From positions 1 to 64,000 of the forward strand of contig UQGA01000003.1 of the NCBI GenBank assembly GCA_900540495.1: DNA of 64,000 nt, written 5' to 3'. Shown here piece after piece: positions 17,051-24,807 of the stretch (the stretch's first letter is position 1; every line of letters starts with the position of its first letter). Source of the stretch: an uncultured Eubacteriales bacterium. Lineage in GTDB: Bacteria > Bacillota > Clostridia > Christensenellales > CAG-138. The notes under the pieces were generated by a model. It was not told the DNA's origin. It saw only the letters and a list, made by a program, of their open reading frames with translations, and did no database searches. A program made the translations under genes and the position numbers.

Positions 17051-19578
17051 AACGCTTGCCTCCCCGCTCCGGTCAGACTAACGCCCGGCCGGTTGCTCTG
17101 GCGCATCTGCGGGCAGGGCCGGAAGAGCATGTACAGCATGCCTGCAAGAATTGCACCCGCAAAGACCAGTCCGACCGCGTTGGCGTTTCCGGTGAACAGG
17201 CAACCGAATTGATTGACCATGAGCGCCACAACATAGGCAAACAGGCACTGATAGGCCACCGCAAACCAGGTCCATCGGGCGGAATTCATTTCACGCTTGA
17301 TCGCGCCGATCGCAGCAAAGCAAGGCGCACAGAGCAGGTTAAAGCAGAGGAATGAGTAACCGCTTACGGCGGTGAACGTTGCCGCAAGCGTCGCGTAGAC
17401 GTTCCCTGCCGCGCCATACAGGATGCCCATCGTGCCCACGATATTTTCTTTTGCGACTAAGCCGGTAATGGAGGCGACTGCGGCCTCCCACGTGCCCCAG
17501 CCGAGGGGACGAAAGATCCAGGCGATGCCGCCGCCGATCATCGCCAGGATCGAGCTGCCCAACTCCTCTTCGCTCAACATCCGGAAGCCGCCGTCCACAA
17601 AGCCGAAGAAACTGGTAAACCAGATGACTATGGTCGAGAGCAGGATGATCGTACCGGCCTTTCGGATGAACGACCAGCCGCGCTCCCACATGGAGCGAAG
17701 CACGTTACCGACCGTCGGCCAGTGATAGGCGGGAAGTTCCATGACGAAGGGAGCCGGATCGCCGGCGAACATGCGGGTTTTCCTCAGCATGACGCCGGAA
17801 ACGATGATCGCAGCCATGCCGACGAAATAGGCGGAAGTGGCCACCCATGCGGAGCCGCCAAAAATTGCGCCCGCAATCATGGCAATGAACGGGACCTTTG
17901 CCCCGCAGGGGATGAATGTGGTCGTCATGATGGTCATACGACGGTCGCGCTCGTTTTTGATCGTGCGCGACGCCATGATGCCGGGAACGCCGCAACCGGT
18001 CCCGATGAGCACGGGAATAAACGACTTGCCGGAAAGGCCAAATTTGCGGAAGATGCGATCCAGAACAAAAGCGATGCGCGCCATATAGCCGCACGATTCC
18101 AGAATGGCCAGCAGCAGGAACAGTACGAACATCTGCGGCACGAACCCGAGCACGGCGCCAACGCCTGCAACAATGCCGTCGAGAATCAGGCCGCTCAACC
18201 AGTTGGCAGCGTTTGCCTTCTCCAGCGCAGTGCCAAGCAGAACCGGGATGCCGGGAACCCATGTGCCATAGGCGTCCGGCATGGGCGCACCATAGTCCGC
18301 CTTATAGGATGTGTCCAAATAGGCGGAGACGGCGTCGAGCAGGACTGCCTTCGTGGCTCCTGTTACCTCCGTCACCGCGAGCGTCTCCTCGTCCACCAAC
18401 GCGTATGTGACGCTTGCGTTCGACGGCGTACGCGCTTCCAGCTCCGACAGCGCTTCCCTGGCGGACGACTCGTCAAACGATTCGGACGAGATGTCGATCG
18501 CTGAGGCGATCTCCTCCGTGCCGTAGGCAGAAACAAACGCGTCGAGGATCGCATCGGTATCGCCATAGGCCTCTTCGGCCGCCGCATATGCCGCGCTGCC
18601 GTGCCCAAACAGATGCCAACCATCGCCGAACAGGCCGTCGTTGGCCCAACTGGTGGCCGCATCGCCGATGGTGACCATGGAGAGATAGTATACGAGGAAC
18701 ATGATCGCCGCAAAAATCGGGAGGCCAAGCCATCGATTGGTCACAACCCGGTCGATGCGGTCAGACGCCGACACCCTGCCCGCATCCCTCTTTTTGTAGC
18801 AGCCCTTCAATATCGAGGCAATGTAGAGGTAGCGTTCGTTGGTGATGATGCTCGCGGCATCGTCGTCCAGCACGCGTTCCGCAGCCTGAATTTCATCCTC
18901 TATATTCGAGAGGATGTCCTCGCTCAACTGCAACCGTTCGAGAACCTTTTCATCTCGCTCAAAGATCTTGATGGCGTACCAGCGCCGTTGCTCCGGCGCC
19001 AGGTTGTGGGCGGCAACCTCCGTAATGTGCGCGAGGGCGTGTTCGACATGATCGGAAAAAGCGTGCTGCGGCACGGTACTGGCGTTTTGTGCCGCATCGA
19101 TTGCCGCCTCCGCAGCTTCCATCACGCCAGCGTTTCGCAGAGCGGAGATCTCTACAACCCTGCAACCCAGCGACCTGCTCAGCTCCTCTACATGAATGCG
19201 GTCGCCGTTTTTTCGCACGATATCCATCATATTGACGGCTACCACGACCGGAATGCCCAACTCCGTCAGTTGCGTGGTCAGATATAAATTGCGCTCCAGA
19301 TTTGTGCCATCCACAATGTTGAGGATGCAGTCCGGGCGATCGGCGACAAGATAGTTTCTTGCGACGACTTCCTCAAGCGTGTAGGGCGAAAGCGAGTAAA
19401 TTCCGGGCAGGTCTGTGATGGTCACATCGTCGTGCTTTTTGAGCTTGCCCTCTTTTTTTTCAACGGTTACGCCAGGCCAGTTGCCAACGAATTGATTGGC
19501 GCCTGTCAGCGCGTTGAACAGTGTCGTCTTGCCGCTGTTCGGGTTGCCGGCAAGAGCAATTCGGATCGTCCTTTTCAT
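17047..19578 (-). CDS. feoB: Ferrous iron transport protein B
   Basis: 843 residues; membrane Fe(II) transporter with an N-terminal G domain. Visible: G1 GNPNSGKT (11-18), G3 DLPGIYSL (about 56-63), NMMD (about 116), followed by the helical GDI region and Gate/core membrane helices, with the conserved Cys in ESCGYMARIAF. The start at 19578 is set by AAGGAG 7 nt upstream. Unusually, between the first membrane helix (about 285-307) and the next conserved NWLSGLILDGI segment there are roughly 150 residues, about 100 more than I expect; the extra part is acidic, Ala/Ser-rich and probably extracytoplasmic. It is in an operon after two feoA genes and before a Cys-rich peptide. Confidence 0.95.
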   Translation of the reverse strand: MKRTIRIALAGNPNSGKTTLFNALTGANQFVGNWPGVTVEKKEGKLKKHDDVTITDLPGIYSLSPYTLEEVVARNYLVADRPDCILNIVDGTNLERNLYLTTQLTELGIPVVVAVNMMDIVRKNGDRIHVEELSRSLGCRVVEISALRNAGVMEAAEAAIDAAQNASTVPQHAFSDHVEHALAHITEVAAHNLAPEQRRWYAIKIFERDEKVLERLQLSEDILSNIEDEIQAAERVLDDDAASIITNERYLYIASILKGCYKKRDAGRVSASDRIDRVVTNRWLGLPIFAAIMFLVYYLSMVTIGDAATSWANDGLFGDGWHLFGHGSAAYAAAEEAYGDTDAILDAFVSAYGTEEIASAIDISSESFDESSAREALSELEARTPSNASVTYALVDEETLAVTEVTGATKAVLLDAVSAYLDTSYKADYGAPMPDAYGTWVPGIPVLLGTALEKANAANWLSGLILDGIVAGVGAVLGFVPQMFVLFLLLAILESCGYMARIAFVLDRIFRKFGLSGKSFIPVLIGTGCGVPGIMASRTIKNERDRRMTIMTTTFIPCGAKVPFIAMIAGAIFGGSAWVATSAYFVGMAAIIVSGVMLRKTRMFAGDPAPFVMELPAYHWPTVGNVLRSMWERGWSFIRKAGTIILLSTIVIWFTSFFGFVDGGFRMLSEEELGSSILAMIGGGIAWIFRPLGWGTWEAAVASITGLVAKENIVGTMGILYGAAGNVYATLAATFTAVSGYSFLCFNLLCAPCFAAIGAIKREMNSARWTWFAVAYQCLFAYVVALMVNQFGCLFTGNANAVGLVFAGAILAGMLYMLFRPCPQMRQSNRPGVSLTGAGRQAL

Positions 19579-19648
19579 CTTTCCACTCCTTCTGATCACT
19601 TTTTCCCAAGTCTGTCATCACCAAATAGCGATTGTGCGACGCGCGGGT

Positions 19649-19870
19649 TCATTCAACCTCGATCATGTCCGCATCCGCCTTCCGAATGGACAACTCATAG
19701 CCGCGCACGGTTATTTCAATCGGATCGCCCAGAGGCGCCACCTTGCGCACAAACACCTCCGTCCCTCTGGTTATTCCCATGTCCATGATGCGTCGTTTCG
19801 TTGCCCCGGCTCCGTGCAACTTGACGACCGTTACCGTCTCTCCGATTTTGACGGTTCTGAGTGTAGTCAT
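19649..19870 (-). CDS. feoA: Ferrous iron transport protein A (second copy)
   Basis: 73 residues, SH3-like FeoA domain with the ATKRRIMDMGITRGTEVFV segment and ending in a metal-transporter-like LSIRKADADMIEV strand. FeoA interacts with FeoB and is needed for Fe(II) uptake. The start at 19870 follows AGGAGG by 5 nt; the frame extends 6 codons further upstream. It lies 14 bp after the other feoA and about 70 bp before feoB. Confidence 0.93.
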   Translation of the reverse strand: MTTLRTVKIGETVTVVKLHGAGATKRRIMDMGITRGTEVFVRKVAPLGDPIEITVRGYELSIRKADADMIEVE

Positions 19871-19884
19871 GATATCCTCCTCCT

Positions 19885-20094
19885 TCAAACCATGATTTTG
19901 CAGGCCATTTCCCGACTGATAGCGATGCGCGACTCCTTAACGTTAACGATGAGATTTCCGCCGACGGCAGCGACCACTGTCACGCTGCTGCCGGCGACAA
20001 AGCCCATCTCCTCCAGACGTTGTCTTGTTTCCGATCCCCCGCCGATCTTTCGAATGATGTTCTCTTCGCCAACGGGCGCCAGCACAAGCGGCAT
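19885..20094 (-). CDS. feoA: Ferrous iron transport protein A (first copy)
   Basis: 69 residues, FeoA-like SH3 domain: TRQRLEEMGFVAGSSVTVV, then NLIVNVKESRIAISREMA. First gene of the operon, with GGAGG before the ATG and with the DtxR-like operators upstream. Two small FeoA proteins that differ clearly from each other suggest they have distinct partners or form a mixed complex with FeoB. Confidence 0.92.
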   Translation of the reverse strand: MPLVLAPVGEENIIRKIGGGSETRQRLEEMGFVAGSSVTVVAAVGGNLIVNVKESRIAISREMACKIMV

Positions 20095-20146
20095 AAATCC
20101 AACCTCCAGATTGGAATTCGCAGGAGCGAATTCTACAAAATGTCGT

Positions 20147-20164
20147 GGTTAGTTTTATCTAACC
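20147..20164. promoter_or_regulatory. DtxR-like palindromic operator 1 at feo
   Basis: Inverted repeat GGTTAG-N6-CTAACC, perfect 6+6. It lies just downstream of the expected transcription start of the feo operon. The TTAG/CTAA halves resemble sites of DtxR/IdeR/MntR-type metal repressors rather than a Fur box. Confidence 0.7.
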
Positions 20165-20167
20165 ATA

Positions 20168-20200
20168 AGTTAGAGTACACTAACTGCAGACGCTTGTCAA
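20168..20200 (-). promoter_or_regulatory. feo promoter with DtxR-like operator 2 over the -10
   Basis: Minus strand: -35 TTGACA (20195-20200), 17-bp spacer, -10 TACTCT (20172-20177). A second palindrome AGTTAG-N6-CTAACT (20168-20185) covers the -10. It is 21 bp, about two helical turns, from operator 1 centre to centre, so two dimers could bind the same face. Iron-bound repressor should shut the operon off. Confidence 0.72.
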
Positions 20201-20710
20201 GCTCAAAATTGTTATTTTATGAAAACCGTGGGATTGCCCGCATTCTGCTTTTGCGTTGCGTTGTTCTTAAAAGCCCGTCAAAACCGGACCGTTTCCAAAA
20301 GCTTTGGCGTTCTGATGGTCTGGAACCTGGCCGTTGCTCCTTTTCCTGATATTACACGGGTTCTTCCCCCATCCCCCGCGTTGCTGCCAGATACTCTTAG
20401 CGGTTTGGAAGTGATCTGTCGTGGCAAACGAAAAGGCGGGAATTTTTCTGGCGAGCGGCTGCTCTTGCCTGCAAACAGCGATTTACTGTTGATGCATCGC
20501 ATGCTTGCCGGCTCGCGCTGCCAGCCTTAGGCGCGTTTTGCCTGCCGGCCGGCGGCTCGATCCATGGCACGCCACGCCCAAAGCGCGTCGAGGTTTCGTC
20601 TGAGCGGCCCGGCTATTCTACCGGTGCGTCTCCGGATCTGTATGGCCGTCCTTTCTGCGCGAGCGCAATGCCGGCCTGTGACGCTGCAGCATAGGAACGG
20701 AGCGGCAGGC
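20201..20710. other. Long intergenic region of unknown content
   Basis: About 510 bp between the feo promoter and the sda terminator. Open frames of about 70-100 codons exist on both strands but lack convincing starts or protein character. No tRNA T-loop signature and no obvious terminator were found inside. The minus strand has purine-rich and GC-rich blocks that could fold. Confidence 0.4.
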
Positions 20711-20740
20711 AGAAAAAGAGCACCCATCATGGATGGGTGC
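20711..20740 (-). terminator. Terminator of the sda operon
   Basis: Perfect 9-bp stem (20720-20728 with 20732-20740, 3-nt loop) followed on the minus strand by TCTTTTTC. It lies about 40 bp after the sdaAA stop. Confidence 0.88.
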
Positions 20741-20781
20741 GTCAAACCGTTTGAGGCGGCTTCGTCGGTATTGGATACCTG

Positions 20782-21669
20782 TCAGCCCTGTATGCGGCGC
20801 ACGCGATCGGCGACCTTTTTGCCGGTCGGCGTAGCGGCAAGGCCTCCGCGCGCCGTCTCCCGGTATTCCGGGCGAATATCCTGACCGACCTGCAGCATGG
20901 TCGAGACCACCTCGTCAAACGGAATCAGGCTGGTGACGCCGGCGAGCGCCATGTCGGCGCAGATCATGGCGTTGACAGCGCCGAGGGCATTGCGCTTTAT
21001 GCAGGGGCATTCCACAAGGCCTGCAACGGGATCGCAGATCAGGCCGAGCACGTTTTTGATCGCCATTGCCGCTGCATCAAGCGCCTGCACGGCAGCGCCT
21101 CCGCTGGTTTCCACAAGCGCTGCTGCCGCCATCGCCGCCGCCACGCCGGTTTCCGCCTGACAACCGCCGCCCGCGCCGGAGATGGTCGCATTTTTGGCAA
21201 AGAGCAGGCCAACTGCGCCGGCGGTAAACAGTGCGTCGACAAGCTGATCGTCCGACCAGCCTCGCTCATGCCCGCATTCAATGAGTACGCCCGCCAGAAT
21301 ACCGCTTGCACCAGCTGTTGGCGCCGCTACAATGCAGCCCATGGAGGCGTTTACTTCCACCACCGCCATTGCCGAAGCGGCTGCGCGGCAGGCGTTTGTT
21401 CCGGAAAACGGCGTTAGCTTGGCATAGCGAAACAGTCGCATGGCCTCCCCGCCGGAAAAGCCGCTGACGGATTCCACACGTTCGGAAAGCCCCTTGCGAA
21501 CGGAATCGCGCATGACGACAAGATTCTTATACATTTCCGCACGGATCTCCGCTCGCGGCAGTTCCGATAGGTATTCTTCGCGGCGCTGCATGGCCTCCGC
21601 AATGGTAATGCGGTTTTCAAGACAGAATTTGCGGATAGATTCCCCGTTTTCAAAAACGTCGCTGTTCAT
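20782..21669 (-). CDS. sdaAA: L-serine dehydratase, alpha subunit (Fe-S)
   Basis: 295 residues; with SdaAB it deaminates L-serine to pyruvate using an oxygen-sensitive 4Fe-4S cluster, typical of clostridia. Family motifs: NASMGCIVAAPTAGASGIL, GAGGGCQAETG and CDPVAGLVECPCIKRN with candidate cluster cysteines. Preceded 9 bp upstream by sdaAB and followed by a clear terminator. The product pyruvate can feed the pta-ackA route found at 59-61 kb. Confidence 0.95.
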   Translation of the reverse strand: MNSDVFENGESIRKFCLENRITIAEAMQRREEYLSELPRAEIRAEMYKNLVVMRDSVRKGLSERVESVSGFSGGEAMRLFRYAKLTPFSGTNACRAAASAMAVVEVNASMGCIVAAPTAGASGILAGVLIECGHERGWSDDQLVDALFTAGAVGLLFAKNATISGAGGGCQAETGVAAAMAAAALVETSGGAAVQALDAAAMAIKNVLGLICDPVAGLVECPCIKRNALGAVNAMICADMALAGVTSLIPFDEVVSTMLQVGQDIRPEYRETARGGLAATPTGKKVADRVRRIQG

Positions 21670-21678
21670 ACCTTCTCC

Positions 21679-22341
21679 TTACACGGCGAAAACCCGCTGC
21701 AACGTAGGGCAGAGCATGCGGATCATGCGCAACATGTCGTCGGTGATTGGCTGGTCGGTCTCGATCGTCATGTATGCATCCTCGCCCTTGCCGTGGCGGA
21801 ACACGCGCATGAACGCAATGTTGATCTTGAGTTGGGCAAGCACATGCGAAATTTCTGCAATGACTCCCGGTTCGTCACGGTACTGTGCCACCAGCGTCGG
21901 ATAATCTCCGGTCAGTTCAACGCCAAGTCCGTCGATTTCCGTAACCAGGATATTGCCGCCGCCAACCGAAACGCCCAAAACATCCGTTATGTTCCCATCC
22001 GAGCCGGTGATGCGGATACGGGCGGTGTTTGGGTGACGAACGGGCTCATCGGAATACTCGACCTGAACGAGCACCTCGTCCCTCCTGGCAATCTGATAGG
22101 CGTCCTTGATACCGGGATCATCCGGTTTCAAGCCGAGCGCCCCGGCAATGAGCGCCTTGTCCGTACCGTGACCACGTCCCGTTTCCGCAAAGGAGCCGTA
22201 CAATGTGAAAGCGACCTCCGCTACATCGTCCCCGGCAATCTTGCGGGCAATGTTGGCAAGGCGAACCGCGCCGGCAGTGTGTGAACTGGAAGGCCCGGTC
22301 ATGCGTGGCCCAATGATGTCAAATACGGAAAACTGTTCCAA
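21679..22341 (-). CDS. sdaAB: L-serine dehydratase, beta subunit
   Basis: 220 residues; N-terminal family motif FDIIGPRMTGPSSSHTAGA, C-terminal ACT domain (about 145-220). The start is TTG at 22341 with GGGAGG about 7 nt upstream. Only about 35 bp separate it from the SRP RNA terminator and no promoter is visible there, so the operon may be expressed by readthrough from the SRP RNA unit or from a promoter inside it. Confidence 0.94.
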   Translation of the reverse strand: MEQFSVFDIIGPRMTGPSSSHTAGAVRLANIARKIAGDDVAEVAFTLYGSFAETGRGHGTDKALIAGALGLKPDDPGIKDAYQIARRDEVLVQVEYSDEPVRHPNTARIRITGSDGNITDVLGVSVGGGNILVTEIDGLGVELTGDYPTLVAQYRDEPGVIAEISHVLAQLKINIAFMRVFRHGKGEDAYMTIETDQPITDDMLRMIRMLCPTLQRVFAV

Positions 22342-22376
22342 AACGAACCTCCCTGTTGCCGCCCCTCAAGCGGCGG

Positions 22377-22410
22377 AAAAAGGACACCGACGCCGCTGAA
22401 GACGCCGGTG
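22377..22410 (-). terminator. Terminator after SRP RNA
   Basis: 10-bp stem (22385-22394 with 22401-22410, two G-U pairs) followed on the minus strand by TCCTTTTTCC. It separates SRP RNA from sdaAB. Confidence 0.8.
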
Positions 22411-22429
22411 CAACCATATTGCCGCGCAC

Positions 22430-22690
22430 TTGTCCTTCGTCAGATCGGCCACGGGCGGGCATGCGGCAGGCGGCTCCTTTCAGGCTTCCCCGCGGCACAC
22501 CGCACCATCCGCTTAATGCTGCTTCCGTCAGGACCTGACATGGTTCACGGCGTTCGGTTGCACGGGACCCAACGATCAACGCTCCTTACCGCACTCAGCC
22601 CCGCAGTCGAATGCCTCAGGACAAGAATTCAGCCCTGCTATAGCGGATTGCAGGTACAGGGCACCGCTAACTCCCCGCTTAGCGCGGCAA
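22430..22690 (-). ncRNA. ffs: Signal recognition particle RNA (long, Alu-containing form)
   Basis: The minus strand contains the conserved SRP domain hairpin: GUCAGGUCC...GGAAGCAGC followed by AUUAAGCGG (hairpin at 22518-22539), preceded by GUGAACCAU as in Firmicutes scRNA. The flanks pair into a long rod (for example GGUGCGGUGUGCC side), and a GC-rich 5' part (22610-22675) fits an Alu domain. It guides membrane proteins with Ffh to the translocon. Ends are approximate; the precursor should run from about 22704 to the terminator at 22377. Confidence 0.88.
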
Positions 22691-22710
22691 ACCGAATTCG
22701 TACAGCAGAT

Positions 22711-22739
22711 AGTGTACACCATATGCGCCAATCATGCAA
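22711..22739 (-). promoter_or_regulatory. SRP RNA promoter
   Basis: Minus strand: -35 TTGCAT (22734-22739), 17-bp spacer, -10 TACACT (22711-22716). It lies between the V-ATPase terminator and the SRP RNA. Confidence 0.65.
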
Positions 22740-22751
22740 GAGCGGAATACA

Positions 22752-22780
22752 GAAAAAGCGCACGGTCTGCGCCGTGCGCT
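22752..22780 (-). terminator. Terminator of the V-ATPase operon
   Basis: 9-bp perfect stem (22757-22765 with 22772-22780, 6-nt loop) followed by five T on the minus strand, 18 bp after the ntpD stop. Confidence 0.9.
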
Positions 22781-22797
22781 CAGAAAGCCGGGAATGT

Positions 22798-23427
22798 TCA
22801 GCGGGTAGCCTCGAGCATTTCCTTCGTTTTCATCAGGCGAGTCGTATTTTGACGATCGTTCTCCTCCAGCTTCATCTGGATGCTGCGGATGGTCTCCGTA
22901 AATTGCGGGATCATGACATATTCGAGCGCATTTACGCGGCGCCGTGTTTTTTCAATCTCATCGGCAAGACGACCGCAGGCTTTCTCCGTTTCCGCCAGTT
23001 GAAGCAGCAGGGGCAGCACCTCCGCAAGCTGTTGGACCGCACCGTCGAGTTCGGCGCTGGTCGTCGCATAGCCGTATGGGTAGCTGTACCCCTCCTGCGT
23101 CTGCATGGACAGCTTCGGCACCGGGATGGAAAGGACCGATTCCGTGCTCGTCTCCACCGACGCTGCGCGCGCCGGATACAGCAACGCCTCCTCGATCTGC
23201 GCGCCGCTCATCGATGCGCGGGCCAGCACAAAAGAGCGCATGGCCAGAGACAGCTTGTTTTCCACCTCCAGGCGCAAGTCCTTGTTGCGACGTGCATACA
23301 CAATGAAGCGCCGCACCAGCTCGTCGCGTTTGTCCTTCATCAGCTTGTGCCCGCGAACTGCAACCTGCTTGCGCTTTTTGAGGTTGCTAAGTTCCATGCG
23401 GGTCGGCTTTGCTTGAATGGCCGCCAC
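22798..23427 (-). CDS. ntpD: V-type ATP synthase subunit D (central stalk)
   Basis: 209 residues; long coiled-coil rotor shaft of the V1 sector. N-terminal KPTRMELSNLKKRKQVAVRGHKLMKDKRDEL is the family signature (partial quotation: PTRMELSNLKKRK). The middle is a less conserved head with a GYSYPYGYATTSAELD stretch. Last gene of the nine-gene operon, 3 bp after ntpB. Confidence 0.95.
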   Translation of the reverse strand: MAAIQAKPTRMELSNLKKRKQVAVRGHKLMKDKRDELVRRFIVYARRNKDLRLEVENKLSLAMRSFVLARASMSGAQIEEALLYPARAASVETSTESVLSIPVPKLSMQTQEGYSYPYGYATTSAELDGAVQQLAEVLPLLLQLAETEKACGRLADEIEKTRRRVNALEYVMIPQFTETIRSIQMKLEENDRQNTTRLMKTKEMLEATR

Positions 23428-23430
23428 GAC

Positions 23431-24807
23431 TTACGCCTCCTTGGGATAGTATTTTTCGATGTAGCTGTCCCGAATGCGCTTAAGCTCCGCTTTCGGCAGA
23501 ATGCTCAACAGCTTCCATCCGAGATCAAGCGTTTCCTCAATGTTGCGGTTGGTATAGTATCCCTGCGACACATATTCGCGTTCGAATGCATCCGCAAACT
23601 TCGCGTACAGCTTATCCGTATCGGAGAGCGCCGCATCGCCCAGTATGACTGCGAGTTCCTTCGCGTCGCAGCCACGGGAATATGCCGCAAACAGCTGGTT
23701 CATCGTGTCCGCATGATCCTCGCGCGTCTTTCCCTTGCCGATGCCCTTGTCCTTCAGACGCGACAGCGAGGGGAGCACATTGATCGGCGGCGTAAGACCC
23801 TTGCGATGCAACTCGCGCGAAAGGATGATCTGTCCTTCCGTAATGTATCCGGTAAGGTCCGGGATCGGGTGCGTCACGTCGTCCTCCGGCATGGACAGAA
23901 TCGGAATCATCGTGATGGAACCGGCGTTTCCGCGGATACGGCCTGCACGTTCATACATGGTGGCAAGGTCGGTATACATGTAGCCGGGATAGCCGCGGCG
24001 ACCGGGTACCTCCTTGCGCGCGGCGGAAACCTCGCGCAACGCCTCGGCGTAGTTGGTGATATCCGTGATAATAACCAGCACATGCATGCCCAGATCATAT
24101 GCCAGATACTCCGCAGCCGTGATGGCCATGCGCGGCGTGGCGATGCGCTCGATGGCCGGGTCATTGGCAAGGTTGATGAACGTAACCGTACGCTCTATGG
24201 CGCCCGTCTTGCGGAAATCGCTGATGAAGAAGTCAGCTTCTTCAAACGTGATGCCGACGGCGGCGAATACCACGGCGAACTTTTCGTCCGTACCGAGCAC
24301 GCGCGCCTGCCGGGCAATCTGCGCGGCAAGATTTGCGTGCGGCAGACCGGAGCCGGAGAACACCGGCAGCTTCTGCCCACGGACGAGCGTGTTCAACCCG
24401 TCGATGGCGGAAATGCCCGTTTGGATGAACTCGGACGGGTAGTCGCGTGCGGTCGGGTTCATCGGCATGCCATTGATATCCAGATGCTTTTCCGGGATCA
24501 GGGCGGGGCCGTCGTCCATCGGCTTGCCCATGCCGTCGAACACGCGTCCAAGCATATCCGGCGCAACATCCAGCTCAATGGATTTGCCGAGAAAACGCGC
24601 TTTTGAATCTGCGATGCGCAGCCCCTGCGAGCCTTCAAACAGCTGCAGCAGCGCCTTGTCGCCGTTGATCTCCAGCACCCGGCCGCGGCGGATCGATCCA
24701 TCGGCCTGTACGATCTCGACCAGTTCATCGTACTTGACGCCGGAAACATCCTCCACAAGCATCAAGGGGCCGACGACCTCTTTGATGGTACGGTATTCTT
24801 TACGCAT
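23431..24807 (-). CDS. ntpB: V-type ATP synthase subunit B
   Basis: 458 residues; non-catalytic nucleotide-site subunit of the V1 hexamer. Typical motifs: DGMGKPMDDGP, QTGISAIDGLNTLVRGQKLPVFSGSG (quoted in part: LPVFSGSGLPH, replacing a true P-loop), and SLSRLKDKGIGKGKTREDH near the C-terminus. It overlaps the end of ntpA by 8 bp. Confidence 0.97.
   Translation of the reverse strand: MRKEYRTIKEVVGPLMLVEDVSGVKYDELVEIVQADGSIRRGRVLEINGDKALLQLFEGSQGLRIADSKARFLGKSIELDVAPDMLGRVFDGMGKPMDDGPALIPEKHLDINGMPMNPTARDYPSEFIQTGISAIDGLNTLVRGQKLPVFSGSGLPHANLAAQIARQARVLGTDEKFAVVFAAVGITFEEADFFISDFRKTGAIERTVTFINLANDPAIERIATPRMAITAAEYLAYDLGMHVLVIITDITNYAEALREVSAARKEVPGRRGYPGYMYTDLATMYERAGRIRGNAGSITMIPILSMPEDDVTHPIPDLTGYITEGQIILSRELHRKGLTPPINVLPSLSRLKDKGIGKGKTREDHADTMNQLFAAYSRGCDAKELAVILGDAALSDTDKLYAKFADAFEREYVSQGYYTNRNIEETLDLGWKLLSILPKAELKRIRDSYIEKYYPKEA

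Noticed and set aside
20141..20190. Fur box at the feo promoter
   Set aside because: The half-sites are TTAG/CTAA with 6-bp spacing, and the GATAAT-type hexamers of Fur are absent; DtxR-like control is the better reading.
20278..20502. A 74-codon minus-strand frame in the gap before feo
   Set aside because: No ribosome binding site, no family resemblance, and frames of equal length on the other strand.
22408..24606. A 732-codon plus-strand open frame opposite SRP RNA, ntpD and ntpB
   Set aside because: Antisense shadow of conserved genes with no recognisable domain.
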